DNA of 64,000 bases from Oceanospirillum sp048264105 (lineage in GTDB: Bacteria; Pseudomonadota; Gammaproteobacteria; Pseudomonadales; Halomonadaceae), in the NCBI GenBank assembly GCA_048264105.1, contig JBLXDJ010000005.1, positions 186,001-250,000 of the forward strand. Reading direction: 5' to 3'. The position numbers and the translations under genes were made by a program. The notes beneath the pieces are model-generated. The model had not been told where the DNA came from and searched no databases. It saw only the letters and a program-made list of their open reading frames with translations. Shown here piece after piece: positions 1 to 8,704 of this stretch; within the stretch, counting starts at the first letter, position 1, and each line of letters opens with the position of its first letter.

Positions 1-113
1 TGAAAACAGGACACCTAAGCGGCGTGCCCCGTGTTGGCCGTTTAACTGATATGGACCTGGCAGGCCGTTGGTTGTGTCTGGTCAAAAATATTTAACGACT
101 TGAGGATAAAGCA

Positions 114-440
114 ATGTTGAAAGGCGGAATGGGTAACCTGATGAAACAGGCGCAGGAGATGCAGGAAAAAATGCAGAAACTGCAGGAAGAAGCCGCAAAT
201 CAGACGGTTACAGGTGAGTCCGGTGCGGGTATGGTTAGCGTCACGATGAACGGTCGTCACGATGTTAAATCAGTCTCTATTGATGAGAGCCTGATGAGTG
301 AAGACAAAGAGATGCTGGAAGATCTGCTGGCTGCCGCGGTAAATGATGCGGTACGTCGTGTTGAAGAGAGCACTCAGGCTAAAATGGCTGAACTGACCGG
401 TGGTATGCAGATGCCTCCTGGTTTCAAAATGCCGTTCTGA
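114..440 (+). CDS. ybaB: YbaB/EbfC nucleoid-associated protein
   Basis: A 108-residue protein of the YbaB/EbfC family, small dimeric DNA-binding proteins that coat the nucleoid. The family signature is visible: an N-terminal stretch rich in Met, Gln and Lys (MKQAQEMQEKMQ) forming the first helix, then a beta region around residues 40-60, then a long second helix. Length is typical. The ATG follows a GAGG ribosome site at 102-105. recR lies 160 bp downstream on the same strand, the classic dnaX-ybaB-recR order, so dnaX is expected just left of the window. Assignment is by family pattern. Confidence 0.96.
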   Translation: MLKGGMGNLMKQAQEMQEKMQKLQEEAANQTVTGESGAGMVSVTMNGRHDVKSVSIDESLMSEDKEMLEDLLAAAVNDAVRRVEESTQAKMAELTGGMQMPPGFKMPF

Positions 441-602
441 TAAGTGCCCTCTGTCTGACGGACACCCCGGCATTATCTTCAGGTCGGTCCTGGCTGGCCT
501 GAAGTGCCAACTGAAACCTGTTATAAGACGTGAACGACCCGGTAACAAGTCTGCCTGCAAACAGATAACGGGTCAGACTAACGGCCTGATTAAGGATCTG
601 TT

Positions 603-1205
603 ATGGCTTTCAGCCCCTTGGTTGAAGAATTGATTACGGCTTTGCGCTGTTTGCCCGGTGTTGGCCCGAAATCGGCTCAGCGCATGGCATTGCACCTGCT
701 CGAGCGTGAGCGCGAGGGGGGCTTCAGACTGGCTGAAGTGCTTGAGCGATCTCTGGAACACGTTGGTCAGTGTCAGGAATGCCGTACACTGACGGAAGAA
801 CCGGTTTGTGGCTTATGCCGCAGTGAACGACGGGATTCAGCTTTGCTCTGTGTGGTTGAAACCCCGGCAGATCAGATTGCGATGGAGCAAGCCGGTGGTT
901 TTTCGGGACGTTACTTTGTTCTTACCGGCCATTTATCTCCCATTGATGGCGTAGGGCCGGATGCTTTGGGTTTGGATCTGCTGGCAGAAAAAGTCAGCCG
1001 TGATCGGGTGCAGGAAGTCATTCTGGCCACAAACCCCACCGTAGAAGGCGAAGCGACCGCCCACTACATCTCTGAAATGCTGCAACATTTACCGGTAACC
1101 GTAACTCGTCTGGCCCATGGAATCCCTGTTGGTGGCGAGCTGGAATATATTGATGGTGGAACCCTGAGCCGTGCAATGGCCGGCCGGTTACCTATGGCGA
1201 AATAA
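603..1205 (+). CDS. recR: Recombination mediator protein RecR
   Basis: RecR, 200 residues, works with RecF and RecO to load RecA onto gapped, SSB-coated DNA. Visible parts: an N-terminal helix-hairpin-helix (LPGVGPKSAQRMA, about residues 17-29), a four-cysteine zinc site (C57, C60, C69, C72) and a Toprim domain starting near residue 80 (LLCVVETPAD). The ATG sits 6 nt after an AGGA-type site. Its TAA overlaps the ATG of rnd by one base (TAATG at 1203-1207), so the two are probably translationally coupled. Confidence 0.97.
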   Translation: MAFSPLVEELITALRCLPGVGPKSAQRMALHLLEREREGGFRLAEVLERSLEHVGQCQECRTLTEEPVCGLCRSERRDSALLCVVETPADQIAMEQAGGFSGRYFVLTGHLSPIDGVGPDALGLDLLAEKVSRDRVQEVILATNPTVEGEATAHYISEMLQHLPVTVTRLAHGIPVGGELEYIDGGTLSRAMAGRLPMAK

Positions 1206-2347
1206 TGACCGAAGATACAATAGCGTACCGTTTTATCGATTCCGACAGTCTGTTGCAGGAGCATTGCGCTCATTGGCTGACCTGTCCTGTTCTGGCGCTG
1301 GATACCGAATTTATCCGCGTTGACACCTTCTACCCCAAAGCGGCTCTGATACAGATCCAGGATGATCAGGGGTGCTGGCTGATTGATCCGCTGACCATTA
1401 CTGACTGGGCCCCCTTTAAAGCGGTTCTGGCCGCAGACTCCGTGCTGAAAGTGCTGCACGCCTGTTCCGAAGACCTTGATGTGTTTGCGAAACTCACCGG
1501 CACCTTGCCTTCGCCTATGATGGATACGCAGGTTGCACTGGCTTTTCTGGGTGAAACACTTTCAGTCGGTTACCAGCGCATGGTTGAAAACTGGCTCAAT
1601 ATTTCACTGCAGAAAGAGGAAACCCGGTCGGATTGGCTGCAGCGTCCCCTGACCCATAGTCAGTGTGCTTATGCCGCGGCGGATGTTTTTTATCTCTATC
1701 AGATCTGGCCTAAAATTGAGCAGAAACTGAAGGAAGAGAACCGGATTGACTGGTGCACCGAAGAGTGTGCTCAGATTATCAGGTTGGCGCAGCAAGCACC
1801 CGATGATGAGTTCTACTTTCTGCGGGTTAAGCAGGCATGGAAGCTGAATCAGGAGCAGCTGGCAGTGCTGCAGGTATTGGCAGCATGGCGGGAACAGGAA
1901 GTGCGGGAGCGCAATATTCCCCGTAGTCGTCTGCTTTCAGACAACCTGTTGTGGCTGATTGCGATGAAACTGCCCGCTAACCGTATGGAGCTTGCCCGTA
2001 TAGAGGGTATTCGCCACGGCACGATCAAGAAAGATGGCGACGATATTCTTGAACTGGTGGATATCGCCCGTAACCGCGCTCAGGCGATGTGGCCGGCGTC
2101 TTTACCATCACCCATCGGCCATCCTTACCGTGACTGGTCGAAAGCGATGAAAAAGACCGTGCGTCAGGCAGCAGAAGAGAATAACCTCCCTCCGGAGCTG
2201 CTGGTTCGCAAGCGTCAGCTGGAGCAGGTTCTGAACAGGGCGATACGCGGTGAGCTGAACTATATCCCGGAAGAGTGGCAAGGCTGGCGGGAAAAGATTG
2301 TGGGTCAGCCTTTGATAGACCTTCTCGATAAGCTGCGTAGCAATTAA
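1205..2347 (+). CDS. rnd: Ribonuclease D
   Basis: A 380-residue 3'-5' exoribonuclease of the DEDD family, acting in tRNA 3'-end maturation and RNA turnover. Exo I is seen as LALDTEF (D33, E35), Exo II as HACSEDLDVF, and Exo III as CAYAAADVFYLY. The C-terminal part, from about residue 205, carries HRDC-type domains (AVLQVLAAWREQEV and onward). Length fits the family. It starts one base inside the recR stop codon, without its own good ribosome site, consistent with coupling. Confidence 0.95.
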   Translation: MTEDTIAYRFIDSDSLLQEHCAHWLTCPVLALDTEFIRVDTFYPKAALIQIQDDQGCWLIDPLTITDWAPFKAVLAADSVLKVLHACSEDLDVFAKLTGTLPSPMMDTQVALAFLGETLSVGYQRMVENWLNISLQKEETRSDWLQRPLTHSQCAYAAADVFYLYQIWPKIEQKLKEENRIDWCTEECAQIIRLAQQAPDDEFYFLRVKQAWKLNQEQLAVLQVLAAWREQEVRERNIPRSRLLSDNLLWLIAMKLPANRMELARIEGIRHGTIKKDGDDILELVDIARNRAQAMWPASLPSPIGHPYRDWSKAMKKTVRQAAEENNLPPELLVRKRQLEQVLNRAIRGELNYIPEEWQGWREKIVGQPLIDLLDKLRSN

Positions 2348-2382
2348 ATACATATTACTCACTGAAATAACGAGATAAAACT

Positions 2383-2670
2383 GTGAAAGTTATCTGCGAA
2401 GTATTTAAAAGCCCGCGTAAAGATGAGATGTACCTTTATGTGGATAAAAAAGAAGGTTTCAAACGTATCCCCGAGTCATTACTGGAAGTCTTTGGTAAAC
2501 CTCAGGCTGTTATGACTATGCTTATCCGTGAAGACAAAGATCTGGCGCGGGCTAAAGCTGAAGATGTATTACGGGAGATTCGTGAGAAAGGCTTTTACCT
2601 GCAAATGCCTCCTCAAAAGGAGGATTATCTGCTGGATTTATATAAAGCTCCGACCGAAGGCAAGTATTAA
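2383..2670 (+). CDS. ycgL: YcgL domain protein
   Basis: A 95-residue protein of the YcgL family, conserved in gammaproteobacteria and of unknown function. The typical core KDEMYLYVDKKEGF is at about residues 13-26 and the conserved tail YLQMPP is near residue 73. The start is a GTG at 2383; no in-frame ATG gives a complete family N-terminus. It sits 36 bp after rnd and 2 bp before the ycgN-like gene, the usual rnd-ycgL-ycgN order, so the three are probably one transcript. Confidence 0.9.
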   Translation: MKVICEVFKSPRKDEMYLYVDKKEGFKRIPESLLEVFGKPQAVMTMLIREDKDLARAKAEDVLREIREKGFYLQMPPQKEDYLLDLYKAPTEGKY

Positions 2671-2672
2671 AG

Positions 2673-3119
2673 ATGAGCGAATCGGGACACTTTTGGGAAC
2701 AGAAAGCGCTGGCAGAGATGAGCCATGAGGAATGGGAATCTTTGTGCGATGGCTGTGGGAAGTGCTGCCTGCACAAACTGATGGATGAAGGTGACGACAC
2801 GGTGTACTACACAGAGGTAGCCTGCAAACAGCTGGATATTACCCAATGTCGTTGTAATGACTATCCGAACCGTAAAACCCTTGTGCCCGATTGCGTTGAA
2901 CTCAGCATTAAGGATATAGACCAGTTCAGCTGGTTGCCTAAGACCTGTGCTTATCGCCTGGTAAAAGAAGGTAAACCGCTGCCTGAATGGCATCACCTGA
3001 TTACCGGTGACCCTAAGAGCATCCATAAAGCCCGCCAAAGTATTAAGGGGCGGGCTATCAGTGAACATGTGGTTCTGCAGGAAGATCTGGAGTGGCACAT
3101 TATCAACTGGGTTGAATAA
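2673..3119 (+). CDS. ycgN: YcgN family cysteine-cluster protein (UPF0260)
   Basis: A 148-residue member of the YcgN/UPF0260 family, with the zinc- or iron-chelating CxxCxxCC cluster (C25, C28, C31, C32; CDGCGKCC) followed by further conserved cysteines around residues 53-75 (TQCRCNDY, PDC). Function in vivo is unknown; metal binding is inferred from the cysteines. It starts 2 bp after ycgL and ends before a strong terminator hairpin at 3158-3203, so it is probably the last gene of the rnd operon. Confidence 0.9.
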   Translation: MSESGHFWEQKALAEMSHEEWESLCDGCGKCCLHKLMDEGDDTVYYTEVACKQLDITQCRCNDYPNRKTLVPDCVELSIKDIDQFSWLPKTCAYRLVKEGKPLPEWHHLITGDPKSIHKARQSIKGRAISEHVVLQEDLEWHIINWVE

Positions 3120-3157
3120 TTAACCCGGCACTTCACTCTGTACCGATGACCGCTTGC

Positions 3158-3203
3158 AAAAAATCCGCTGTCTTGCACAAAAAAGACAGGCGGATTTTTT
3201 TAT
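3158..3203. terminator. Bidirectional intrinsic terminator
   Basis: Near-perfect hairpin, AAAAAATCCGC...GCGGATTTTTTT with an inner TGTCTT/AAGACA stem. A-run and T-run flank it on both sides, so it can end both the rightward ycgN transcript and the leftward protease transcript. Confidence 0.85.
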
Positions 3204-3232
3204 GACGCGCGTTTTAATGATGACGGAGAAGG

Positions 3233-5350
3233 TCAGGCCTCATCTCTACCCAGCATCATTAAGGCAACGCTTTGAATTTCAGCGGTTTCCCGATAGCTCT
3301 GATCCCGACCGGAGCCGCCGGCATGGCCGGAGTCCATACGGGTGCGCAGCCAGACGTTATCTATACCTGCTGTCTTAAGACGCTGGGCCCATTTTGCGGG
3401 TTCCCAGTACTGGACGCGGGGGTCATTCAGCCCCGCCTCAATCCAGAGTTTAGGTTTAGAGTCTTCTGTCTGATGCCTTTCGGGATTCAGGTTGTCCAGG
3501 GGGCTGTAGTGGCGGATACGCCAGTGAGCCTCTGTTTCTTCCGGGTTGCCCCATTCCTCATATTCCCCGATGGTGAGGGGGAGTTCCGGACGGGACATGG
3601 TGCGAAGGACATCGACAAAAGGCACTTCTGCGATGATACCGCTGACCATTTCCGGGTTGCGGTTGTAAAGTGCACCCAGCACAATGCCTGCGGCACTGCC
3701 CCCTTGAACCACCAGCTGACTGTTGTCTGTGATGCCTCTTGAAATGAGTGCGTGAATCACGGATTCAAGGTCACGAATGCTGTTTGCTTTATAGCCCAGT
3801 CGTCCCTGATGGTACCAGTGCTCGCCACAATCTCCCCCGCCGCGAACATGGGCGATCGCAAAAATGATATTCCGCTCCATCAGGCTGAGTCTGCTTGATG
3901 AAAACCAGGGATCTAAGGGATCACCATAAGCACCATAGACATACAGCAACAGAGGCTGCGGTTGGTTTGATGTCAGCAGGGATTTTTTTCCGACAAGACT
4001 GACCGGTACCGGGGTGCCATCGACCGCAGGAATCAGGATCTGTTGACTGGTAAATTGGCTCAGATCCGTATGGTTCAGCGGCATCTGACGTAGCTGTTCC
4101 AGTTTTTGGGATGACATCTGGTAGCGGTATAGCGTGGGCGGCTGATTAAAAGACTCCAGTTCCAGTCTGACCCAGTCGGTATTGCTGTTTGGGTTGTCAG
4201 ACAGGTTGATGCTCACCAGCGGGTACGGTGGATTAAAACTATGCTGCAGCATGCCGTCCAGAGAGTGAATCAAGATCTCCTGTGCGCCGGTCGTATGGTC
4301 GCGCTGAAGAATCATCAGGTGATTATCGAATAACTCAAAGCCTTCAAACGTTTTTGTTTCAGAAGGCGGATGGATCTCCTCAGCTTGTTGAATAAAGGCT
4401 TCCGGCGTTAAAGGAGAGATGATCTGATCCGGACTCAGCCTATAAAGCCCGAAGTAGGGGCGTTGCAGGTTGCTGCGAATATAGAGTTGATCTCCGATGC
4501 TATCCACATGGTATTCATGACCCTCCTGCTGCCGGATCAGAGGTTTTAGGGCTGCCAGTGGTTTGTCAGCGGGCAGCAGATAGTAATGGGTGCTCTGCTT
4601 GCTCAGGCTTTCGATGAAAATGGTTTTCCGGTCGCGGCTTTTACTGCAGCCTACCCAGAAGCGGGCATCCGGTTCTTCAAAAATGATCTGCTGGTCGCCG
4701 GTTTCGATATTCAGTGCCATCACCTGCCAGGGGCGCTGGGTATCGTCTAATGGAAAGCAGAGAAGTGTTGACTGATCTTCTGACCAGATAAGGTCTGAAG
4801 CCAGAGGGGGCAGATCATCAAAAGAGCGCCACTGATCCTGGTTCAGATCAACCAGCTGCAGGCTGTAAATCTCATCGCCTTCCGTATCCGTCGTGATGGC
4901 CAGAAGTTGCTCATCCGGTGAGATAGCCAGATCACCAAGGTCAAAGTAGTCATACTCTTCAGCCAGTTTGTTGGTATCGAGATAGCAACTCGCCTGGTGC
5001 AGGTTTTCCTGATTCTGGCGATTTTCATCACTGAGTGGCGCACGCCAGAACTGTGGGTAATCGAGGGCTTCTCTCTGGCGAACAAAATAGCGGAACTGCT
5101 CAAGGTCCGTCGGATAGCTGTCATGATCCAGAGGGGTACGATGGCGTATTTCCTGAAACAGGGTTTCCTGTAGCTCATCACTCAGAGCAGAGTTGGCATC
5201 CTGATTGCATTTCTTCAGGAATGCCATCGTCTGAGGGCTCTTTTTTTCCAGTGATGAGAGTGGGTCGTTCTTTAGCTCCCGGGATAAAAATTGTGGCATT
5301 TGGTTAAGGGATGCCGTGCTGAGGTCGTTATTTTGTTTGGCTTGAGACAT
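3233..5350 (-). CDS. ptrB: Oligopeptidase B-like serine peptidase (S9 family)
   Basis: A 705-residue prolyl-oligopeptidase-family protease. An N-terminal beta-propeller (about residues 60-430) gates a C-terminal alpha/beta-hydrolase domain. The catalytic triad is visible: Ser552 in QGGSAAG, Asp643 in GLNDPRV and His676 in DSGHAG. YVYGAYGDP and AHVRGGGDCG are typical of oligopeptidase B, which cuts short peptides after basic residues. No signal peptide is seen, so it is probably cytoplasmic. The nucleophile motif reads GGSAAG where the better-known members have GGSAGG. It is a single gene convergent with ycgN; the two share the terminator at 3158-3203. Confidence 0.88.
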   Translation of the reverse strand: MSQAKQNNDLSTASLNQMPQFLSRELKNDPLSSLEKKSPQTMAFLKKCNQDANSALSDELQETLFQEIRHRTPLDHDSYPTDLEQFRYFVRQREALDYPQFWRAPLSDENRQNQENLHQASCYLDTNKLAEEYDYFDLGDLAISPDEQLLAITTDTEGDEIYSLQLVDLNQDQWRSFDDLPPLASDLIWSEDQSTLLCFPLDDTQRPWQVMALNIETGDQQIIFEEPDARFWVGCSKSRDRKTIFIESLSKQSTHYYLLPADKPLAALKPLIRQQEGHEYHVDSIGDQLYIRSNLQRPYFGLYRLSPDQIISPLTPEAFIQQAEEIHPPSETKTFEGFELFDNHLMILQRDHTTGAQEILIHSLDGMLQHSFNPPYPLVSINLSDNPNSNTDWVRLELESFNQPPTLYRYQMSSQKLEQLRQMPLNHTDLSQFTSQQILIPAVDGTPVPVSLVGKKSLLTSNQPQPLLLYVYGAYGDPLDPWFSSSRLSLMERNIIFAIAHVRGGGDCGEHWYHQGRLGYKANSIRDLESVIHALISRGITDNSQLVVQGGSAAGIVLGALYNRNPEMVSGIIAEVPFVDVLRTMSRPELPLTIGEYEEWGNPEETEAHWRIRHYSPLDNLNPERHQTEDSKPKLWIEAGLNDPRVQYWEPAKWAQRLKTAGIDNVWLRTRMDSGHAGGSGRDQSYRETAEIQSVALMMLGRDEA

Positions 5351-5413
5351 AATAAGGGCGCTTAAGAATCAGGGTGTTATGCCGCAGATTGGCGGCTATA
5401 GGAATTGACGACT

Positions 5414-5788
5414 ATGGCGTTTGAGAACTATCAATTTCTGAGTTGGATCATCTATCTATTATCTGCTTTGGCAGTGATGATTGTCACGCTCAGAATTACC
5501 CGTCGCTGGCCGATGACGCTGCGCGGATTTATTGTAACAACCGCTGCAGTGCTGTTCGCGTTCCCCTGGTATGTTCAGGGTAGTGCGGGTCATCTGGCTC
5601 CGGCGGTGATTATCACTTTCTTTGAGACCTTTGGTGGTGTTGAAGGAGCCACTTGGATGCGGGCAGGATTACCCCTGTTGGGTGCTCTCGCAGCAGGTTA
5701 TCTGCTGTTGGCCAGTTTCCTGTGGTTTATGAAAAACCGAAGCCAGACCGAAGAACAGGAAACAGGCGAGGCCGCCGGAGAGTCCTGA
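5414..5788 (+). CDS. Small membrane protein, unknown function
   Basis: A 124-residue protein with three predicted membrane segments: about residues 9-29, 36-57 and 90-110, joined by a loop containing FETFGGVEGATWMR. The C-terminus is charged and cytoplasm-like (SQTEEQETGEAAGES). The ATG at 5414 is chosen over an upstream in-frame TTG at 5405 because AGGAA at 5400-5404 is correctly spaced only for the ATG. It is divergent from the protease gene. I do not recognise the family, though similar short proteins occur in related marine genera. Confidence 0.7.
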   Translation: MAFENYQFLSWIIYLLSALAVMIVTLRITRRWPMTLRGFIVTTAAVLFAFPWYVQGSAGHLAPAVIITFFETFGGVEGATWMRAGLPLLGALAAGYLLLASFLWFMKNRSQTEEQETGEAAGES

Positions 5789-5929
5789 GCTGAAACTGTC
5801 GGTTGCGGCCGGTTAAGGTGAAAACGGAAATCTGTTGCCGTTTTTATTGCTGCCCGGGTTTGTAAGGTGGCAAAAAATATCAGAGGTGGGCCGTTTACGG
5901 CTTAAAGGAAATTATTCAGGAAAATTGAT

Positions 5930-6592
5930 ATGACAATGCACGTCATTATTCTCGTATTAGTTATGTTGTTTGCGGGTGTTTTTGGTGGACTGGTTAACTT
6001 CTATCTGTTGAACCAGAACAACAAAGATACAATCGCCCTGGCCCGTTCGCTTGTCGTTGGTGTCAGTGCTGCTTTTCTCGTACCGGTAGCGCTGGATCTG
6101 CTGGGCAGTGATATTGTCTCCCAGAGTCAGGAAGATGCTTCCAAGCTTCTTATTTATACCGGTATCTGCCTGATCGCTGCGATTGCTTCCCGCATGGTTG
6201 CGACTAATACTCTGGATCGCACTTTAGTGGCTGCAGAGACGGCTAAGACTGAAACAGAACAACTGAAACAGCAGCTGAAATTACTGCAGGATTCTATTGT
6301 CCCTCTGTTGGAAACTGAAACCGAGCATGAAGATCAGGCTGAAGTGTCTGCTACAGAGCTGGATACACTCGATGTGTCTTCAACTGCGGTACTGAAAAGC
6401 CTGGCCAGTGGCCGTCATATCTATCGTGCGCTGCCAACTCTTTGCACAGAAACTGAACTGGATGAGACCGATCTTCAGAAGAGTCTGGCAGTTCTTGTCG
6501 GTAAAGGCATGGCGGGTCGTGTCAACAGTGGCTGGGGGATGCGTTGGTATGTGACCGAGCGCGGCCGTAAGCTTGCTGAATCGATCGTATAA
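5930..6592 (+). CDS. Three-TM protein with C-terminal winged helix (YEATS-associated-like)
   Basis: A 220-residue protein with three membrane segments (about 3-25, 39-60, 74-92), a coiled-coil stretch (about 103-130), an acidic linker, and a C-terminal winged-helix-like domain (about 150-220, ending GWGMRWYVTERGRKLAESIV). The N-terminal segment LFAGVFGGLVNFYLL resembles the three-TM module described next to YEATS-like domains (YLATT), which I recall but cannot search. It may be a membrane-tethered DNA- or protein-binding regulator. An AGGA site precedes the ATG by 8 nt. The VWA gene follows 68 bp downstream on the same strand. Confidence 0.72.
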   Translation: MTMHVIILVLVMLFAGVFGGLVNFYLLNQNNKDTIALARSLVVGVSAAFLVPVALDLLGSDIVSQSQEDASKLLIYTGICLIAAIASRMVATNTLDRTLVAAETAKTETEQLKQQLKLLQDSIVPLLETETEHEDQAEVSATELDTLDVSSTAVLKSLASGRHIYRALPTLCTETELDETDLQKSLAVLVGKGMAGRVNSGWGMRWYVTERGRKLAESIV

Positions 6593-6660
6593 TCGCAGAA
6601 AAGAATAATCAGATGGATACCGGACCTGCTCCGGTATCCTTGGGTAAGAAAGGAACTGAA

Positions 6661-8565
6661 ATGCCAGTTATTGCAGATCGACCAAAGGGGCGTCGCCAAA
6701 GCTTCAGCACCAGAGGATGCCGAATTCTTCTGATGTTGTGGACTTTTGTCTTTGCCACCGTGGCCAGTGCGGCAGACGTGAAGCCGGATGTTCGTGTCCT
6801 GATCGATATATCCGGTAGTATGAAAAACAACGACCCGTCAAACCTCCGGGTTCCGGCGTTGAATCTGCTGGTCGATCTGCTGCCAGAAGGAAGCCGTTCC
6901 GGCGTCTGGACCTTCGGCACTTACACCAATGAACTGGTTCCCCATAAAGATGTGACCAATCAGTGGCGTCAGGATGCCCGTGCCCGAAGCCGGGATATTA
7001 CGTCTTCTGCGATGTTTACCGATATTGAAAATGCGCTGGAGCGGGCAAGCTATGATGCTAATCGCCCCGACAGTAGTTTCGATCGTCACATTATTCTTCT
7101 GACCGACGGTCTGGTGGATATTTCAGAATCCCGGAATGAACGCCGTAAACGTCAGGAGAACAACGAGTCCCGCGACAGTATTCAGTTTGATCTGCTGCCA
7201 AAACTGAAAAAAGCCGGTTACACCATTCATACCGTTGCTCTGTCGGATAACGCCGATAAAGATCTGATGCTGAAACTGGCCCAGCGTACCGGTGGTCTGG
7301 CTGCGGTAGCAAACAACGCTGAAGAGCTGATGCAGCTCTTTATGCAGGCTCTTGACCGCACGGCTCCAAGTGAGCAGGTTCCACTGGAAAATAACCGTTT
7401 TCTGGTGGACAGCAGTATTAACGAATTTACCGCTCTGATTTTCCATAAGCCGGATAGCCAGCGTGTTTTCCTGATCTCGCCGAAAGGTGAGCGTTATACG
7501 TCACTGACCCATCCCGATAATGTTCGCTGGCACTATGAGAGTCGTTATGACCTGATTACTGTTGCGGACCCTGAAGATGGTGAGTGGCTGGTTGAGACGG
7601 AGATGCATCCGGATAACCGGGTAACGGTTGTGTCGGATCTGAGTCTCAAGGTTAGTGATGTACCGGCTACCCTGTTCCGTGGCTTAAGTCTTGATATTGA
7701 AGCCTCTATTCAGGAAGAGGGCGAAACGATTACCCGCCCTGAGTTCCTGCGTATTGTCTCTATGGAAGCTCAGCAGCTTGCCGACAGTGATCAGGTGCTC
7801 AAGTCTGATGTGATGACAGGCAAACCGGGTGCTGCGGGTTCTTTTGTTACCAAACTGGGGCCATTTAATACCACGGGTAACTACCGGATTCAGGTTAATC
7901 TGGATGGTAAAACCTTCCAGCGGTCCGTTTCTCAGCCGGTATTTGTTCAGGATATTGTGAGTTCCAATGTCGATTATGACGATGCCAATGAACCTCAGAA
8001 AGTTTACTTTACGAAGGTATTGCCTGAACTGAAAGCCAGCGACCTGACGATTACCGCTCAGGTTAACGGTCTGACTCAGAAGGCTCAGCTGGCCAGTCAG
8101 GAATCCTGGTCGCTGGACCTGCCGCAGATGAATCGTGAGAAAGAGCAAAAGATTCGTGTGTTTGCCTCGGGCACCGTACAGGGCAAAGCTTTCGATGTTG
8201 AGCTGGATCCGGTCATTATTCCGCCTCTGAACCCTGAGCCTCAGGTAGAAACCCTGGATCAGCCCGGAGATATGGGAGCGCAACCGATAGATGACAGCGC
8301 GTCTGGTTCAGGTGGTGGCAGCGGTTTTGGTACCGACGATGATAAACCGAAAAAACCGATGAACCTGCTGGACCCGAATGATCAGCCGCTGGAGTCTTCA
8401 AAGCCGGGTGATGCCAATCTGTTATGGGTTTATCTGGCGGTTGCACTGGCGAATATCGCGCTGTTTGCCGGAGCATTTTGGCTCTACAAACGCTTTGTTC
8501 AGCGCCGCATGGCAGCCCGTCAGCAGGCTCGGGACAGTAAGCGGGATGATGACTTGTCCCTATGA
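6661..8565 (+). CDS. Secreted/membrane-anchored VWA-domain protein
   Basis: A 634-residue protein with an N-terminal signal peptide (hydrophobic ILLMLWTFVFATVASAA), a von Willebrand A domain with a complete MIDAS start (DISGSM, just after the signal), a long beta-rich periplasmic region, a Gly/Ser linker near residue 540 and one C-terminal membrane helix (LLWVYLAVALANIALFAGAFW) followed by a basic tail. This implies a periplasmic domain tethered in the inner membrane. The ATG at 6661 follows a well-placed AAGGA; an in-frame ATG at 6613 has no ribosome site. It probably binds a protein partner through its metal site, perhaps together with the upstream three-TM protein; this is inference. Confidence 0.85.
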   Translation: MPVIADRPKGRRQSFSTRGCRILLMLWTFVFATVASAADVKPDVRVLIDISGSMKNNDPSNLRVPALNLLVDLLPEGSRSGVWTFGTYTNELVPHKDVTNQWRQDARARSRDITSSAMFTDIENALERASYDANRPDSSFDRHIILLTDGLVDISESRNERRKRQENNESRDSIQFDLLPKLKKAGYTIHTVALSDNADKDLMLKLAQRTGGLAAVANNAEELMQLFMQALDRTAPSEQVPLENNRFLVDSSINEFTALIFHKPDSQRVFLISPKGERYTSLTHPDNVRWHYESRYDLITVADPEDGEWLVETEMHPDNRVTVVSDLSLKVSDVPATLFRGLSLDIEASIQEEGETITRPEFLRIVSMEAQQLADSDQVLKSDVMTGKPGAAGSFVTKLGPFNTTGNYRIQVNLDGKTFQRSVSQPVFVQDIVSSNVDYDDANEPQKVYFTKVLPELKASDLTITAQVNGLTQKAQLASQESWSLDLPQMNREKEQKIRVFASGTVQGKAFDVELDPVIIPPLNPEPQVETLDQPGDMGAQPIDDSASGSGGGSGFGTDDDKPKKPMNLLDPNDQPLESSKPGDANLLWVYLAVALANIALFAGAFWLYKRFVQRRMAARQQARDSKRDDDLSL

Positions 8566-8621
8566 TTTTATCCTTAGGTTCAGCGGAAACGAGCAGGATT
8601 TAAGGTAGAATAAACGATATG

Positions 8622-8654
8622 AAAATGGCCTCTGTTTACGGAGGCCATTTTTTT
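8622..8654 (+). terminator. Intrinsic terminator after the VWA gene
   Basis: An 11-bp stem (AAAATGGCCTC / GAGGCCATTTT) with loop TGTTTACG is followed by T-residues. It separates the VWA gene from the amidotransferase gene. Confidence 0.85.
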
Positions 8655-8704
8655 AGTGTGACTATGACTCTCTATTGCTTTCCATTATTAGCGGACCCGA
8701 TTTC

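Noticed and set aside
1..113. Possible 3' end of dnaX left of ybaB
   Set aside because: Gene order predicts dnaX here, but three frames end in this stretch (stops at 1-3, 46-48 and 93-95) and none gives a recognisable DnaX tail, so no CDS was called.
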